Source: Carnobacterium_A sp047553015 (GTDB lineage: Bacteria > Bacillota > Bacilli > Lactobacillales > Carnobacteriaceae). From it: a stretch of 64,000 bases of DNA. The notes below the pieces were generated by a model. That model was not told the DNA's origin, did not search any database, and was given only the letters and a program-made list of their open reading frames with translations. The stretch is taken from positions 682,001-746,000 of the forward strand of contig NZ_CP180212.1 of the NCBI RefSeq assembly GCF_047553015.1. The letters run 5' to 3'. This document shows, piece by piece, positions 8,522-17,263 of the stretch (position 1 is the first letter of the stretch; each line of letters starts with the position of its first letter). The position numbers were made by a program, and so were the translations under genes.

Positions 8522-10339
8522 ATGAGTGAATTTAAAAAATTACCAAAACGTGAAGAAGTACCTGAAAAATTAACATGGAACTTAGAAGTTATTTTTAAAA
8601 CAGATGAAGATTTTTTTATTTCTTATCGAGATTTAGAAAGCAAACTAACTGGAATGAACTCATTCAAAGGAAAGCTTAGTAGCAGCTCAGAGATGTTAGT
8701 AAGCAGTATCCAATCAATCTTAGAAGTTTCTAGTCAATTAGAAACAATTTATGTGTATGCTCATTTGAAGAATGATCAAGATACAACTAACACTATCTAC
8801 CAAGCAATGTTTGAACAAGCTTCACTTTTAGCAACAAAAGTAAGTGAGTCTATCTCTTGGTTTGAACCAGAAGTATTAGGAATACCGGAAGAGACGTTAT
8901 CAAAATTCTTAAAAGATAACAATGAGCTAACAACTTATCAACATTTTATCGATAAACTAACAGCTTTAAGGAAGCATGTTTTATCAGCTGAATCAGAGTC
9001 ATTGTTAGCTGGTGCAGGTGAACTATTCGGAGCTTCAAGTCGAACATTTAATATTTTAAACAATGCTGATATTCAGTTCCCAACGATAGAAGACAAAGAC
9101 GGGAATACAATACAATTATCTCATGGTGTTTATGGGCAAGTAATGGAAAGTACAGATCGTTTACTCCGGGAAGTAGGATTTAAAGCGCTATACAACGTTT
9201 ATCAAGGACTAAACAATACATTTGCAAGCACATTGTCTTCTCATATTAAATACCACAACTACAATGCCGCCGTCCATCATTATGGATCGGCACGTGAAGC
9301 AGCTTTATCAGCTGGCCATATACCTGAGGCAGTATACGATACCTTGCTATCAGTAGTAGATGAGAATCTTCACTTGCTTCATCGTTACGTGGCACTAAGA
9401 AAAAAACTTCTTTCTGTTGATGAGTTGCACATGTATGACATGTATACACCAATCATGGGGGAAGCTACTATTGAATTTAATTATAATGAAGCAAAAGAAA
9501 CAATTCTAAAAGCATTAGAGCCTTTAGGTGAAGAGTATCAGGCAGTATTAAAACAAGCTTTTGATGACCGTTGGATAGACGTTGTGGAGAATGAAGGGAA
9601 AAGAAGTGGAGCTTATTCCTCTGGAGCATATAATACAAAACCGTATATTTTATTAAACTGGCACGATTCGTTAAATCACCTTTATACATTAGCACATGAG
9701 TTAGGACATAGTGTTCACAGTTATTTCACACGAAAAAATCAACCGTATGTTTATGGAGACTATTCTATATTTTTAGCAGAAATAGCTTCAACAACAAATG
9801 AAAATCTTTTAACTGAGTATTTATTGGAAACTCAAACTAAACCAGAAATACGTTCATATATTTTAAATCATTATCTAGATGGGTTCAAAGGAACTATATT
9901 TAGACAAACACAATTTGCTGAATTTGAGCATTTTATACATGAAGAATCTGCAAAAGAAACACCTTTAACGGCAGATTTTTTAAATCAAGCCTACAAAAAA
10001 TTAAATACTAAGTATTATGGTCCTTCTGTTTCACAAGACCCAGAAATTGGCTATGAATGGTCTAGAATTCCACATTTTTATTATAACTATTATGTTTATC
10101 AATATTCGACAGGTTTTTCAGCTGCTACAGCACTTGCTGATAACATTTTAAAAGATAAATCTAGTAAATCTTTAGAAAAATTTTTGATTTATCTTAAATC
10201 AGGAAGTAGTGATTACCCAATTGATGTCATGAAAAAAGCTGGTGTAGATATGACTCAAAAGACTTATCTAGAAGAGGCTATGACGGTTTTCAAATTAAGG
10301 TTAGATGAATTAGAAAAAATTGCTAAAAGTAGCGAATAA
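8522..10339 (+). CDS. pepF: Oligoendopeptidase F (M3 metallopeptidase)
   Basis: A 605-aa cytoplasmic zinc peptidase that cleaves short to mid-sized peptides, fitting with the Opp importer upstream. The zinc motif HELGH is at residues 392-396, followed by the third ligand region FLAEIASTTNE. The C-terminal IPHFYYNYYVYQYSTG is typical of PepF. The start at 8522 is set by AAGGAGGA seven bases upstream; the open frame extends back to 8465, overlapping coiA, but has no good site there. Length matches the family. It ends at a strong terminator shared with the convergent spxH. Confidence 0.95.
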   Translation: MSEFKKLPKREEVPEKLTWNLEVIFKTDEDFFISYRDLESKLTGMNSFKGKLSSSSEMLVSSIQSILEVSSQLETIYVYAHLKNDQDTTNTIYQAMFEQASLLATKVSESISWFEPEVLGIPEETLSKFLKDNNELTTYQHFIDKLTALRKHVLSAESESLLAGAGELFGASSRTFNILNNADIQFPTIEDKDGNTIQLSHGVYGQVMESTDRLLREVGFKALYNVYQGLNNTFASTLSSHIKYHNYNAAVHHYGSAREAALSAGHIPEAVYDTLLSVVDENLHLLHRYVALRKKLLSVDELHMYDMYTPIMGEATIEFNYNEAKETILKALEPLGEEYQAVLKQAFDDRWIDVVENEGKRSGAYSSGAYNTKPYILLNWHDSLNHLYTLAHELGHSVHSYFTRKNQPYVYGDYSIFLAEIASTTNENLLTEYLLETQTKPEIRSYILNHYLDGFKGTIFRQTQFAEFEHFIHEESAKETPLTADFLNQAYKKLNTKYYGPSVSQDPEIGYEWSRIPHFYYNYYVYQYSTGFSAATALADNILKDKSSKSLEKFLIYLKSGSSDYPIDVMKKAGVDMTQKTYLEEAMTVFKLRLDELEKIAKSSE

Positions 10340-10357
10340 TCAGTGGTATTGGTGATT

Positions 10358-10390
10358 AAAAACCCCCTCAAATAAAAAATGAGGGGGTTT
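10358..10390. terminator. Bidirectional terminator between pepF and spxH
   Basis: A GC-rich 11-13 bp stem (ACCCCCTCA with TGAGGGGGT), 9-base loop, A-run before and T-run after; usable on both strands. Confidence 0.85.
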
Positions 10391-10439
10391 GCTACTAGCC
10401 ATTTATTTATCCAATACAACTACGGGTTTATAAAATAAT

Positions 10440-11108
10440 TTAGAGAATATATAGGTGGTCTTTTTTTTCATTTCTACTAGAGAATACTGAATAGTTTTCA
10501 TCTCTATCTTCGCCACATAGCGATTGTAACGTTTCGAAATTAATATCTTCTTCTATCAGAAATCCGTGATTGGAACTTTGGTCATTAAAAACAACACATG
10601 ATGGGTTAGAGAGAACGTGCATTTCTCGGGCGACTTTCTGATCTGCCTCAAAAGCGGTTTTAGCAAATTCTGATTCTTTGTCTTCAGAAAACATTTCAAT
10701 ATCTAAATTAGACTGTTTAGCTATCTCTAGAACTAATTTTTGTGAAAAAAGCTTTTCATCAATATGGATAGCTTGTTGCAGGCCCATTAAAAACATGCGC
10801 CCCTTCTTCTTGCCTTGCATTGAAGCAGCAGCATAAGCTAGACAAGCTTCATAGATTTGAAAGAAGTGTTTATTTCTTAAATCTAAATCATTTTTAGGTA
10901 TTTTTTTTGCTTTCATATAATCAGAAAATGTCTTGAAATTATGGACAGGAATAAAGTGGAAATGAATTTTATTTTCGCTTGATTCAATAAAGTCCAACAA
11001 TCCCTTTTCCGCTTGATAACATGCAGAACCAATTGGGTTGATGAATAAATAAATTTCAGTGATTTGTTTGTATTGATTCCCTTTACTGGAATGCGTACTT
11101 GTTATCAT
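10440..11108 (-). CDS. spxH: SpxH/YjbH, DsbA-fold adaptor for ClpXP degradation of Spx
   Basis: A 222-aa cytoplasmic DsbA-like protein that presents Spx to ClpXP. The beta-strand entering the active-site region reads EIYLFINPIGSACYQAEKG. Where B. subtilis-type proteins carry CPxC, this one has G-S-A-C, so only the second cysteine remains. The helical insertion (KHFFQIYEACLAYAAASMQGKKKG) and C-terminal strand region (NPSCVVFND) follow the family. Spx itself is encoded at 5898. The B. subtilis partner gene for truncated haemoglobin (yjbI) is absent. No terminator other than the shared one at 10358. Confidence 0.88.
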   Translation of the reverse strand: MITSTHSSKGNQYKQITEIYLFINPIGSACYQAEKGLLDFIESSENKIHFHFIPVHNFKTFSDYMKAKKIPKNDLDLRNKHFFQIYEACLAYAAASMQGKKKGRMFLMGLQQAIHIDEKLFSQKLVLEIAKQSNLDIEMFSEDKESEFAKTAFEADQKVAREMHVLSNPSCVVFNDQSSNHGFLIEEDINFETLQSLCGEDRDENYSVFSSRNEKKDHLYIL

Positions 11109-11264
11109 TTTATTTCACCTTTACTTTTTATAATATTTTAAAACCATTACTGTACTATTTTTGTAACATCTTCACTCTATCAAAAAAAAATAGAAAATAG
11201 TACCAAAAAGACTTATGTCAATTTTTTAAAATAGACTAGTGGTCACAGTTTTGCCATAATCCGA

Positions 11265-11858
11265 TTAATTTAGACTCCTTATTCTTTGTGATTCCTTAAT
11301 CATTCTGACGATTTTATTTTCTGAGGGTACTTTTTTTAAGTTATGTTTTTTTAAAAAACTATCAAAATTAATTTTTCCAGTTTCAGCTTCTTGGACTTCA
11401 AATTCTAATTCAAAGTCTACTTGTTCTCCGTAAAAGCTTTGATCCAAAACGATTAAACCTGTGGGGGTTTTCACTTCAAATCGTTTAGTTATTAGTGATC
11501 CAATTAAATGAACATTAATCGGTTCAATAGCTAATTCTCTAAGTTTTTTAGCTACTTGACCAGTAGAATTAATTTTATTTTCTACTAATAATTGCTTGGA
11601 TTCAGCTAGCGATAAATAATCGGTTGTTTCTAATAAATAATGATTAAACGGTGTTTTAAGTGTTAATTCAGCTGAATCTTTAAGAACTCTAATTCTTAAA
11701 CCAGCTTGAATAGTTTTTAATTCCCATAAATTAGAATCAAAGTAATGGTTTTCTTGTGTGAAAAAATCATTTTCTCGAGCGTTAAAATACTCGAGTAGTT
11801 GATGGTATTCTTCAGCCGATAATGTATTTTTAAACTCTATTTCTAGTTCTTCACTCAT
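11265..11858 (-). CDS. CYTH domain protein (YjbK-like)
   Basis: A 197-aa cytoplasmic protein of the CYTH/triphosphate-tunnel fold, related to adenylate cyclase CyaB and thiamine triphosphatase. The N-terminal ExExK motif is at E6-I-E8-F-K10. Later charged strands include RIRVLKDSAELTLKTP, ITKRFEVKT, VLDQSFYGEQVDFELEFE and ENKIVRMI. These basic and acidic residues line the tunnel in characterised members. The substrate is not known; triphosphate hydrolysis is an inference from the family. It is divergent from relQ, as yjbK and yjbM are near neighbours in B. subtilis. Confidence 0.85.
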   Translation of the reverse strand: MSEELEIEFKNTLSAEEYHQLLEYFNARENDFFTQENHYFDSNLWELKTIQAGLRIRVLKDSAELTLKTPFNHYLLETTDYLSLAESKQLLVENKINSTGQVAKKLRELAIEPINVHLIGSLITKRFEVKTPTGLIVLDQSFYGEQVDFELEFEVQEAETGKINFDSFLKKHNLKKVPSENKIVRMIKESQRIRSLN

Positions 11859-11977
11859 ATTTATTTACTCCTTTAGTAAATTAGATTAGTCTAGCTTATT
11901 TAAAGTTTATACTTAACTAATCAAGTTAGCATTAGAATAGCACATAGTTATTTTTTTCATATAAACTTCGAATAGTT

Positions 11978-12007
11978 CTTATTTTAACTGGTATATGTTA
12001 AAATAAG
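11978..12007. promoter_or_regulatory. Perfect 11-bp inverted repeat in the yjbK-relQ divergent region
   Basis: CTTATTTTAAC, 8-base spacer, GTTAAAATAAG. It overlaps a TAAAAT that could be the -10 of relQ (11999-12004). It could be an operator for a dimeric regulator or an RNA hairpin. There is no T-run, so termination is unlikely. Confidence 0.4.
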
Positions 12008-12065
12008 CAAATACGCAATCTTTAAGTAAGAAACATTAAAATGATTGATAAAGAAGGTTGAAATT

Positions 12066-12728
12066 ATGGATGAAGAGATGAATTGGAAAGAATTTTTAAT
12101 CCCTTACGAACAAGCAGTGGAAGAATTAAAAATTAAATTAAAAGGAATTCGAAAACAATTTGGAAAAGAAAATTTACACACGCCAATTGAATTTGTTACT
12201 GGACGAGTAAAGCCTGTAGAAAGTATCTTAGCTAAAGCCACACTGCGTAATGTACCGTTAAAACATTTAGAAACAGATATGCAAGATATAGCTGGCTTAA
12301 GAATCATGTGTCAATTCGTGGAAGATATTCATGAAGTTGTTCGCTTATTGAGAAATCGAAATGACATTAAAATTATAGAAGAACGAGACTATATTACAAA
12401 TAAAAAAGAGAGTGGTTATCGCTCTTATCATATTGTATTTGAATATCCTGTTCAAGTTATTGAAGGCGAAAAAATTATTTTAGCAGAGGTTCAGATAAGG
12501 ACTCTCTCCATGAATTTTTGGGCAACGATTGAGCACTCATTGAATTACAAGTATCAAGGAGAATTTCCGGAAGACATTAAGATCCGCTTAAAGAGAGCTG
12601 CAGAAGCTGTTTTTCAATTGGATGAAGAAATGTCTCAAATCAGAGAAGAAATTCAAGAAGCGCAACAGATGTTTTCTTACAATCAACGAGATAAATCTAG
12701 AAAAAATGACCATAAAAATATAAAATAG
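12066..12728 (+). CDS. relQ: Small alarmone synthetase RelQ (GTP pyrophosphokinase)
   Basis: A 220-aa synthetase-only (p)ppGpp enzyme transferring pyrophosphate from ATP to GDP/GTP; no hydrolase domain is present. Visible family motifs are PIEFVTGRVKPVESI, MQDIAGLRIMCQFVEDI, ESGYRSYHIV (synthetase core) and EVQIRTLSMNFWATIEHSL. The C-terminal helix (LDEEMSQIREEIQEAQQMF) matches the tetramerisation region of YjbM/SAS1. I chose ATG 12066, with AAGAAGG six bases before it, over the TTG at 12045. It is followed 38 bases later by the NAD kinase gene, as in B. subtilis. Confidence 0.94.
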   Translation: MDEEMNWKEFLIPYEQAVEELKIKLKGIRKQFGKENLHTPIEFVTGRVKPVESILAKATLRNVPLKHLETDMQDIAGLRIMCQFVEDIHEVVRLLRNRNDIKIIEERDYITNKKESGYRSYHIVFEYPVQVIEGEKIILAEVQIRTLSMNFWATIEHSLNYKYQGEFPEDIKIRLKRAAEAVFQLDEEMSQIREEIQEAQQMFSYNQRDKSRKNDHKNIK

Positions 12729-12766
12729 AAATCATCTTGATTGTTTTAAGATAGGAGGAAAGAGCT

Positions 12767-13579
12767 GTGAGAATAGCTATTGTTCATAATAATAATGAAA
12801 AGTCTCTGACACTAGTAGAAGAGTTGAAGACTCTGTTAGAAGAAAAGGCTATCCAGCTCGACAATAAAAATCCTAATCTAGTTATTACAATAGGTGGTGA
12901 TGGGACATTACTTTCTGCTTTTCACCGTTATGCACATCTGCTAAACCAAATACGTTTTGTTGGAGTGCATACGGGACATCTTGGTTTTTATACAGACTGG
13001 CGTGATTATGAACTTCCAGATTTGGTAGCAAGTTTGATGGAAGATAAAGGTGAAAGTATTAGTTACCCTTTATTAGATATAAAAGTAATGTATCAAGGAA
13101 ATAAAGAGCCTGCTCATTTTTTAGCGTTGAATGAATCAACGATGAAACGTGTGGATGGAACAATGGTTTGTGACGTGTTCATTAAAGACGAACTGTTTGA
13201 AAGATTTAGAGGTGATGGTCTTTGTGTATCCACTCCTACTGGGTCAACAGGGTACAATAAATCAGTTGGTGGAGCTATTATTCATCCTAGACTTGAAGCT
13301 ATTCAGTTAGCAGAGATAGCGTCTATCAATAATCGCGTTTTTAGAACATTAAGTTCGCCGATGATTGTAGCACCGGATGAATGGATTAGAATGAGGCCAA
13401 TTACAGCAGAAGGGTTAATTTTGACTATCGATCAATTATCCTCTTCAGAAAAAAATATCGTCGAATTACACTACTGTATAGCAAAAGAGCGAATTCATTT
13501 TGCTAGATATAGGCACACCCATTTTTGGAGTAGAGTAGAAGACGCATTTATTGGAGCAAAAAACAAATATGAAATTTAA
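12767..13579 (+). CDS. nadK: NAD kinase
   Basis: A 270-aa enzyme phosphorylating NAD to NADP. GGDG, the nucleotide-binding motif, is at residues 43-46. The conserved STPTGSTGYNKSVGG loop and the LNESTMKR strand are present. It uses a GTG start with an excellent AGGAGGAA site. The gene overlaps the start of the downstream pseudouridine synthase by 11 bases, indicating translational coupling in a relQ-nadK-rluD unit. Confidence 0.95.
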   Translation: MRIAIVHNNNEKSLTLVEELKTLLEEKAIQLDNKNPNLVITIGGDGTLLSAFHRYAHLLNQIRFVGVHTGHLGFYTDWRDYELPDLVASLMEDKGESISYPLLDIKVMYQGNKEPAHFLALNESTMKRVDGTMVCDVFIKDELFERFRGDGLCVSTPTGSTGYNKSVGGAIIHPRLEAIQLAEIASINNRVFRTLSSPMIVAPDEWIRMRPITAEGLILTIDQLSSSEKNIVELHYCIAKERIHFARYRHTHFWSRVEDAFIGAKNKYEI

Positions 13580-14465
13580 TTGGGTATACGAATCATCAGA
13601 AAAACAACAAGTAAAAACTTTTTTAAGAACTAAAGGAATTTCAAGAGGTCTATTGGCAAAGATAAAGTTTCAAGGTGGAAAAATAGAAGTGAATCAGCGT
13701 GAAGAAAATGCAGTCTATTATCTTAAAGATATGGATACAGTAGAAATAACTATACCAGATGAAAAAGGATACGAGACAACAGTTCCGATAGATATTCCAA
13801 TCGACATTATTTACGAAGATGCTCATTATCTAGTTGTTAATAAGCCTTATGGAGTAGCCTCAATTCCTTCAAAGATCCATCCCAAAAATACCATGGCCAA
13901 TCGTGTAAAAGGTTATTATGTACGTGAAAATTATATTGATCAAGTCATCCATATTGTGACTCGTTTAGATCGTGATACAACCGGTTTGATGCTTTTTGCA
14001 AAACATGGTTACGCCCATGCTATGCTAGACAAGGAATTAAAATTAAAGCAGTTGCACAAAAAATATATTGCTCTAGTAACGGGAAACCTAAACGATAACT
14101 TACACGGGATGATAGACGCACCAATTGGAATGCCGGAAGATTCTATTGTTAGAAGGATTGTTCATCCAAAAGGTAAATCAGCCCTGACAGAGTATTGGGT
14201 AAAAGAAAGATACGCTAATACAACGCTAGTATCTATCCAGTTACACACAGGTAGAACGCATCAAATACGCGTACATTTTTCTCATATTGGTTACCCACTA
14301 TTGGGAGATGATCTTTATGGTGGAGAAAAAAATGAGTGGATTAAAAGACAAGCATTGCATTGTTGTGAATTAAATTTTACCCATCCTTTTACACAAGAAA
14401 AAGTCATCCTAAAATCAAATTATCCTGAAGATATTTCCGAATGGCTTAAATACAATAATAAATAA
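13569..14465 (+). CDS. RluA/RluD family rRNA pseudouridine synthase
   Basis: A 298-aa enzyme converting uridine to pseudouridine in RNA. The N-terminal half begins with an S4-like region (TFLRTKGISRGLLAKIK). The catalytic-aspartate motif is RLDRDTTGLMLFAKH, followed by KKYIALV and LHTGRTHQIRVHF. The preferred start is the ATG at 13569, which overlaps the nadK stop; a TTG at 13551 is possible. In B. subtilis the equivalent gene is yjbO. The exact target uridine cannot be told from sequence alone. Confidence 0.9.
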   Translation: MKFNWVYESSEKQQVKTFLRTKGISRGLLAKIKFQGGKIEVNQREENAVYYLKDMDTVEITIPDEKGYETTVPIDIPIDIIYEDAHYLVVNKPYGVASIPSKIHPKNTMANRVKGYYVRENYIDQVIHIVTRLDRDTTGLMLFAKHGYAHAMLDKELKLKQLHKKYIALVTGNLNDNLHGMIDAPIGMPEDSIVRRIVHPKGKSALTEYWVKERYANTTLVSIQLHTGRTHQIRVHFSHIGYPLLGDDLYGGEKNEWIKRQALHCCELNFTHPFTQEKVILKSNYPEDISEWLKYNNK

Positions 14466-14493
14466 TATACTCTTTTAGAAAGGAGTGCTATTC

Positions 14494-15858
14494 TTGAATG
14501 AAGTACAATTGGAAATGGAAGAAAAATTAGCTTTATTGAAGCTCTATTTAGAAGAAAAAAAAATAGAAAATTTTCGTTCAGAATTTTTATCTTTACATGT
14601 TTACGAGCAAAGTCAATATTATTTGTCCTTAACGCAAGAGGAAAGACAACAAATCTATTTTTATCTCTCACCTAGAGAAATGGCGGATATGTTTGAAATT
14701 CTTGAAGAAGACGAAGAATCTGTTGAAATTTACTTAAAAGAAATGGCTCCTCAATATGCTGCTGATATGTTAAGTGAGATGTACACAGATAATGCGGTAG
14801 ATATCTTAAATCAACTAGATAAAACAGATTTACGTAAGTATCTAAATATGATGACTGTTGATAATGCAGACGAAATAAAAGAGTTGCTGCATTATGAAGA
14901 CGAAACGGCCGGTTCAATTATGACGACCGAATATGTTTCAGTAGCTGCAACACAAACTATTTCAGAGGCTATGCATATTTTAAAGAGTAAGGCATTAGAT
15001 GCAGAAACGATTTACTATGTTTATGTTATTGATACAGCGGGAAAACTTGTAGGTGTTATTTCTCTAAGAGATTTGATTACCCGCGGTGATGATGAATTAG
15101 TTTCTGATGTAATGGGTGATCGTCCAATCTCAGTAAATGTAGCAGATGATCAAAATGATGTTGCTAAGACCATTCGAGATTATAACTTTTTGGCTGTTCC
15201 GGTGATAGACAAAGAAGAGCATCTTTTAGGAATTATCACAGTTGATGATATTATTGATGTCATTGATGAAGAAGCGGCTAGTGATTACTCTGGTTTGGCC
15301 GGGGTCGATGTTGGTGAGCAATCTGAAAATCCTTTTGTAGCAGCTTCTAAGAGATTACCTTGGTTGATTACATTGTTATTTTTAGGAATGGGAACAGCTA
15401 CATTGATTAGTCGATATGAAGTACTGGTCAGTGAGGCAAGCATTCTAGCGGTTTTTATATCATTAATTACTGGTACTGCTGGTAATGCAGGAACCCAATC
15501 TTTAGCGGTAGCGGTCAGAAAATTAGCAGATAACGATGATAAAAATAAAAATTTTACTCGTCTCATTATTAGTGAAGTTTTAACAGGTGTGATCACAGGA
15601 TTAACAACAGGAGTGACTATTTTCTTAGTAATTGGGATATGGAAGCATAATTTTATTTTAGGATTTGTTATTGGAACAGCAATGCTTTTTGCAATTATTG
15701 TTGCTAATCTGGCAGGAAGTTTAATCCCTATTTTAATGGATCGTATAGGTTTTGATCCCGCTGTTGCAAGTGGTCCATTTATATCAACACTAAGCGATTT
15801 AACAAGTGTGTTAATCTATTTTAATATTGCAGCTTATTTTATGAATTTTTTTATTTGA
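14494..15858 (+). CDS. mgtE: Magnesium transporter MgtE
   Basis: About 454 aa. It has a cytoplasmic N domain of MgtE repeats (about residues 20-130) and tandem CBS domains (about 135-260) that sense Mg2+. The membrane domain (about 285-454) has five helices including GTAGNAGTQSLAV, the family signature near the ion path. The best start is the TTG at 14494, eight bases after AGGAG; an internal ATG at 14515 is also possible. No Mg2+ (M-box) leader fits into the 28 bases after the previous gene. A terminator follows. Confidence 0.93.
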   Translation: MNEVQLEMEEKLALLKLYLEEKKIENFRSEFLSLHVYEQSQYYLSLTQEERQQIYFYLSPREMADMFEILEEDEESVEIYLKEMAPQYAADMLSEMYTDNAVDILNQLDKTDLRKYLNMMTVDNADEIKELLHYEDETAGSIMTTEYVSVAATQTISEAMHILKSKALDAETIYYVYVIDTAGKLVGVISLRDLITRGDDELVSDVMGDRPISVNVADDQNDVAKTIRDYNFLAVPVIDKEEHLLGIITVDDIIDVIDEEAASDYSGLAGVDVGEQSENPFVAASKRLPWLITLLFLGMGTATLISRYEVLVSEASILAVFISLITGTAGNAGTQSLAVAVRKLADNDDKNKNFTRLIISEVLTGVITGLTTGVTIFLVIGIWKHNFILGFVIGTAMLFAIIVANLAGSLIPILMDRIGFDPAVASGPFISTLSDLTSVLIYFNIAAYFMNFFI

Positions 15859-15896
15859 ATCAGTTATTACAAAATAGAGAAGTTGAAATAAATCAC

Positions 15897-15934
15897 AAAA
15901 GACAACTTTCTTTTTTATGAAAGTTGTCTTTTAA
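15897..15934 (+). terminator. Terminator of mgtE
   Basis: A 14-bp perfect stem (AAAAGACAACTTTC), 8-base loop and a TTTT tail. Confidence 0.85.
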
Positions 15935-15954
15935 TAGAAAAGGACTGAAATAGA

Positions 15955-16962
15955 GTGGCCTATCGAAAAAAAAAGAAGAAACTGACAAAAAAACAAAAAC
16001 AACAACAAACAAGATTAGCTTTATTCGTTGCAATTATTCTTTTTTCTTTCTCAATGGGCTTATTTTTAGGGGGAAATGATCAGTCAAGAACTAATTTTAA
16101 GGATAAGATAAATCAATTTAAAGAAGATTGGACAATGTTGTTTAAAGATTTTTCAACAAAAAAAAATGATGATGATCTAATACGTTCGAAAAGTGCATAC
16201 TTTCGTATCTTAGATGTAGGGCAGGGTTCCTCGACTTTGCTCCAATCAGAAGATGGAACAACTATTTTAATCGATTCAGGTAGATATGAAGATAAAGATA
16301 AAAAAATATTAACTTATCTAGATCGTTATGTTGGAACAGGTGGAAAAATCGATTTATTAATTTTTACTCATAATGATTCTGATCATATTGGGTTTGGTGA
16401 CTTGATATTACAATACTATGACGTTCAAGAAATTTGGATGAATGGTTACGATTCGACCAGTAAAGTTTATGAACGCGTTTTGGATGCTGTTGAACATAGT
16501 CAAGCACGTTATGTTGAACCTAGAAGTGGGGAAACTCATCAAATAGGTCCTTTTGAATTAAACGTTCTTAATCCTACAGTAGAATTAAGAAATAATCCAA
16601 ATGATGATTCTATAGTAACGAAAATTTCTTTCGCTGATTTTAGCGGATTATTTAGTGGAGATGCTTCTACACGTGTTGAAAAAGATATCATAGAAGATAA
16701 GAGTAACGATTTAACTGCTGATCTACTCTTGATGGGGCACCATGGTTCAAAAACGAGTACGAGTGAAGAATGGATAAAAGCCGTGCAACCAAAAATTAGT
16801 GTTTATTCAGCAGGAAAAAATAATAGATACGATCATCCTGGAAAAGAAACGATTGACCGATTGAAAAAAAGGTCTATTCCTATTTATGGAACAAGTGAAA
16901 ATGGCACTGTTACGGTCAAGGTTAATAATGATGGCACCTTTATTGTTGAAACGGAGGAATAG
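15955..16962 (+). CDS. Membrane-anchored MBL-fold hydrolase, ComEC C-terminal-domain type
   Basis: A 335-aa protein with a lysine-rich N-terminus, a single membrane segment (about residues 21-39), then a metallo-beta-lactamase domain. Metal motifs are HNDSDH (139-144), SGDAS and LLMGHHGSKTS. The fold resembles the beta-lactamase-like domain of ComEC, but the transmembrane competence domain is absent, so it is not ComEC itself. By the positive-inside rule the catalytic domain would face outward. It starts at GTG with AAAGGA upstream. The DUF3006 gene follows by three bases. The substrate is unknown; phosphodiester cleavage is a family inference. Confidence 0.85.
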   Translation: MAYRKKKKKLTKKQKQQQTRLALFVAIILFSFSMGLFLGGNDQSRTNFKDKINQFKEDWTMLFKDFSTKKNDDDLIRSKSAYFRILDVGQGSSTLLQSEDGTTILIDSGRYEDKDKKILTYLDRYVGTGGKIDLLIFTHNDSDHIGFGDLILQYYDVQEIWMNGYDSTSKVYERVLDAVEHSQARYVEPRSGETHQIGPFELNVLNPTVELRNNPNDDSIVTKISFADFSGLFSGDASTRVEKDIIEDKSNDLTADLLLMGHHGSKTSTSEEWIKAVQPKISVYSAGKNNRYDHPGKETIDRLKKRSIPIYGTSENGTVTVKVNNDGTFIVETEE

Positions 16963-16965
16963 GAT

Positions 16966-17220
16966 ATGCGAGCAATTTTTGAAGAATTAGACAATACTAT
17001 TGCTCGATTGATTCCTGATGATGGCAGTAATCCGATTGAAATTAAAAGGTGTGAATTACCTGATGAAGCAATATTAGGTGATGTTTTTGAAATTTATTAT
17101 AAATGCGATCAACAAATCATCGAAAAAATATATTTGATTCCAAACGAAAGAATAAGACGTTTAGAGAAAATGAAATTAAAACGTGAAGCTCTACTTAGAA
17201 GAACAAAAGACAATAGGTAA
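16966..17220 (+). CDS. DUF3006 family small protein
   Basis: An 84-aa protein, RAIFEELDNTIARLIPDDG followed by a short beta-rich middle and a basic helical tail (RIRRLEKMKLKREALLRRTK). This matches the DUF3006 pattern, in which the N-terminal strand contains a D-R/N-x-A-x-L core. It is usually found next to ComEC-like MBL genes, as here, with a three-base gap and an in-operon AGGA site. Function is unknown; a partner or regulator of the MBL protein is a reasonable guess. Confidence 0.75.
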   Translation: MRAIFEELDNTIARLIPDDGSNPIEIKRCELPDEAILGDVFEIYYKCDQQIIEKIYLIPNERIRRLEKMKLKREALLRRTKDNR

Positions 17221-17263
17221 ACTTAAGAGTTGAGTATATAAAATAAAAAGGAGAGATAAAAAA

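Noticed and set aside
12104..12307. Reverse-strand frames inside relQ, nadD, recQ, ftsZ and others
   Set aside because: They lie wholly within recognised genes on the other strand, lack ribosome-binding sites and have no domain-like features.
15955..16962. Calling the MBL protein ComEC
   Set aside because: It has only one membrane helix and lacks the OB-fold and Competence transmembrane domain; only the beta-lactamase-like domain is shared.
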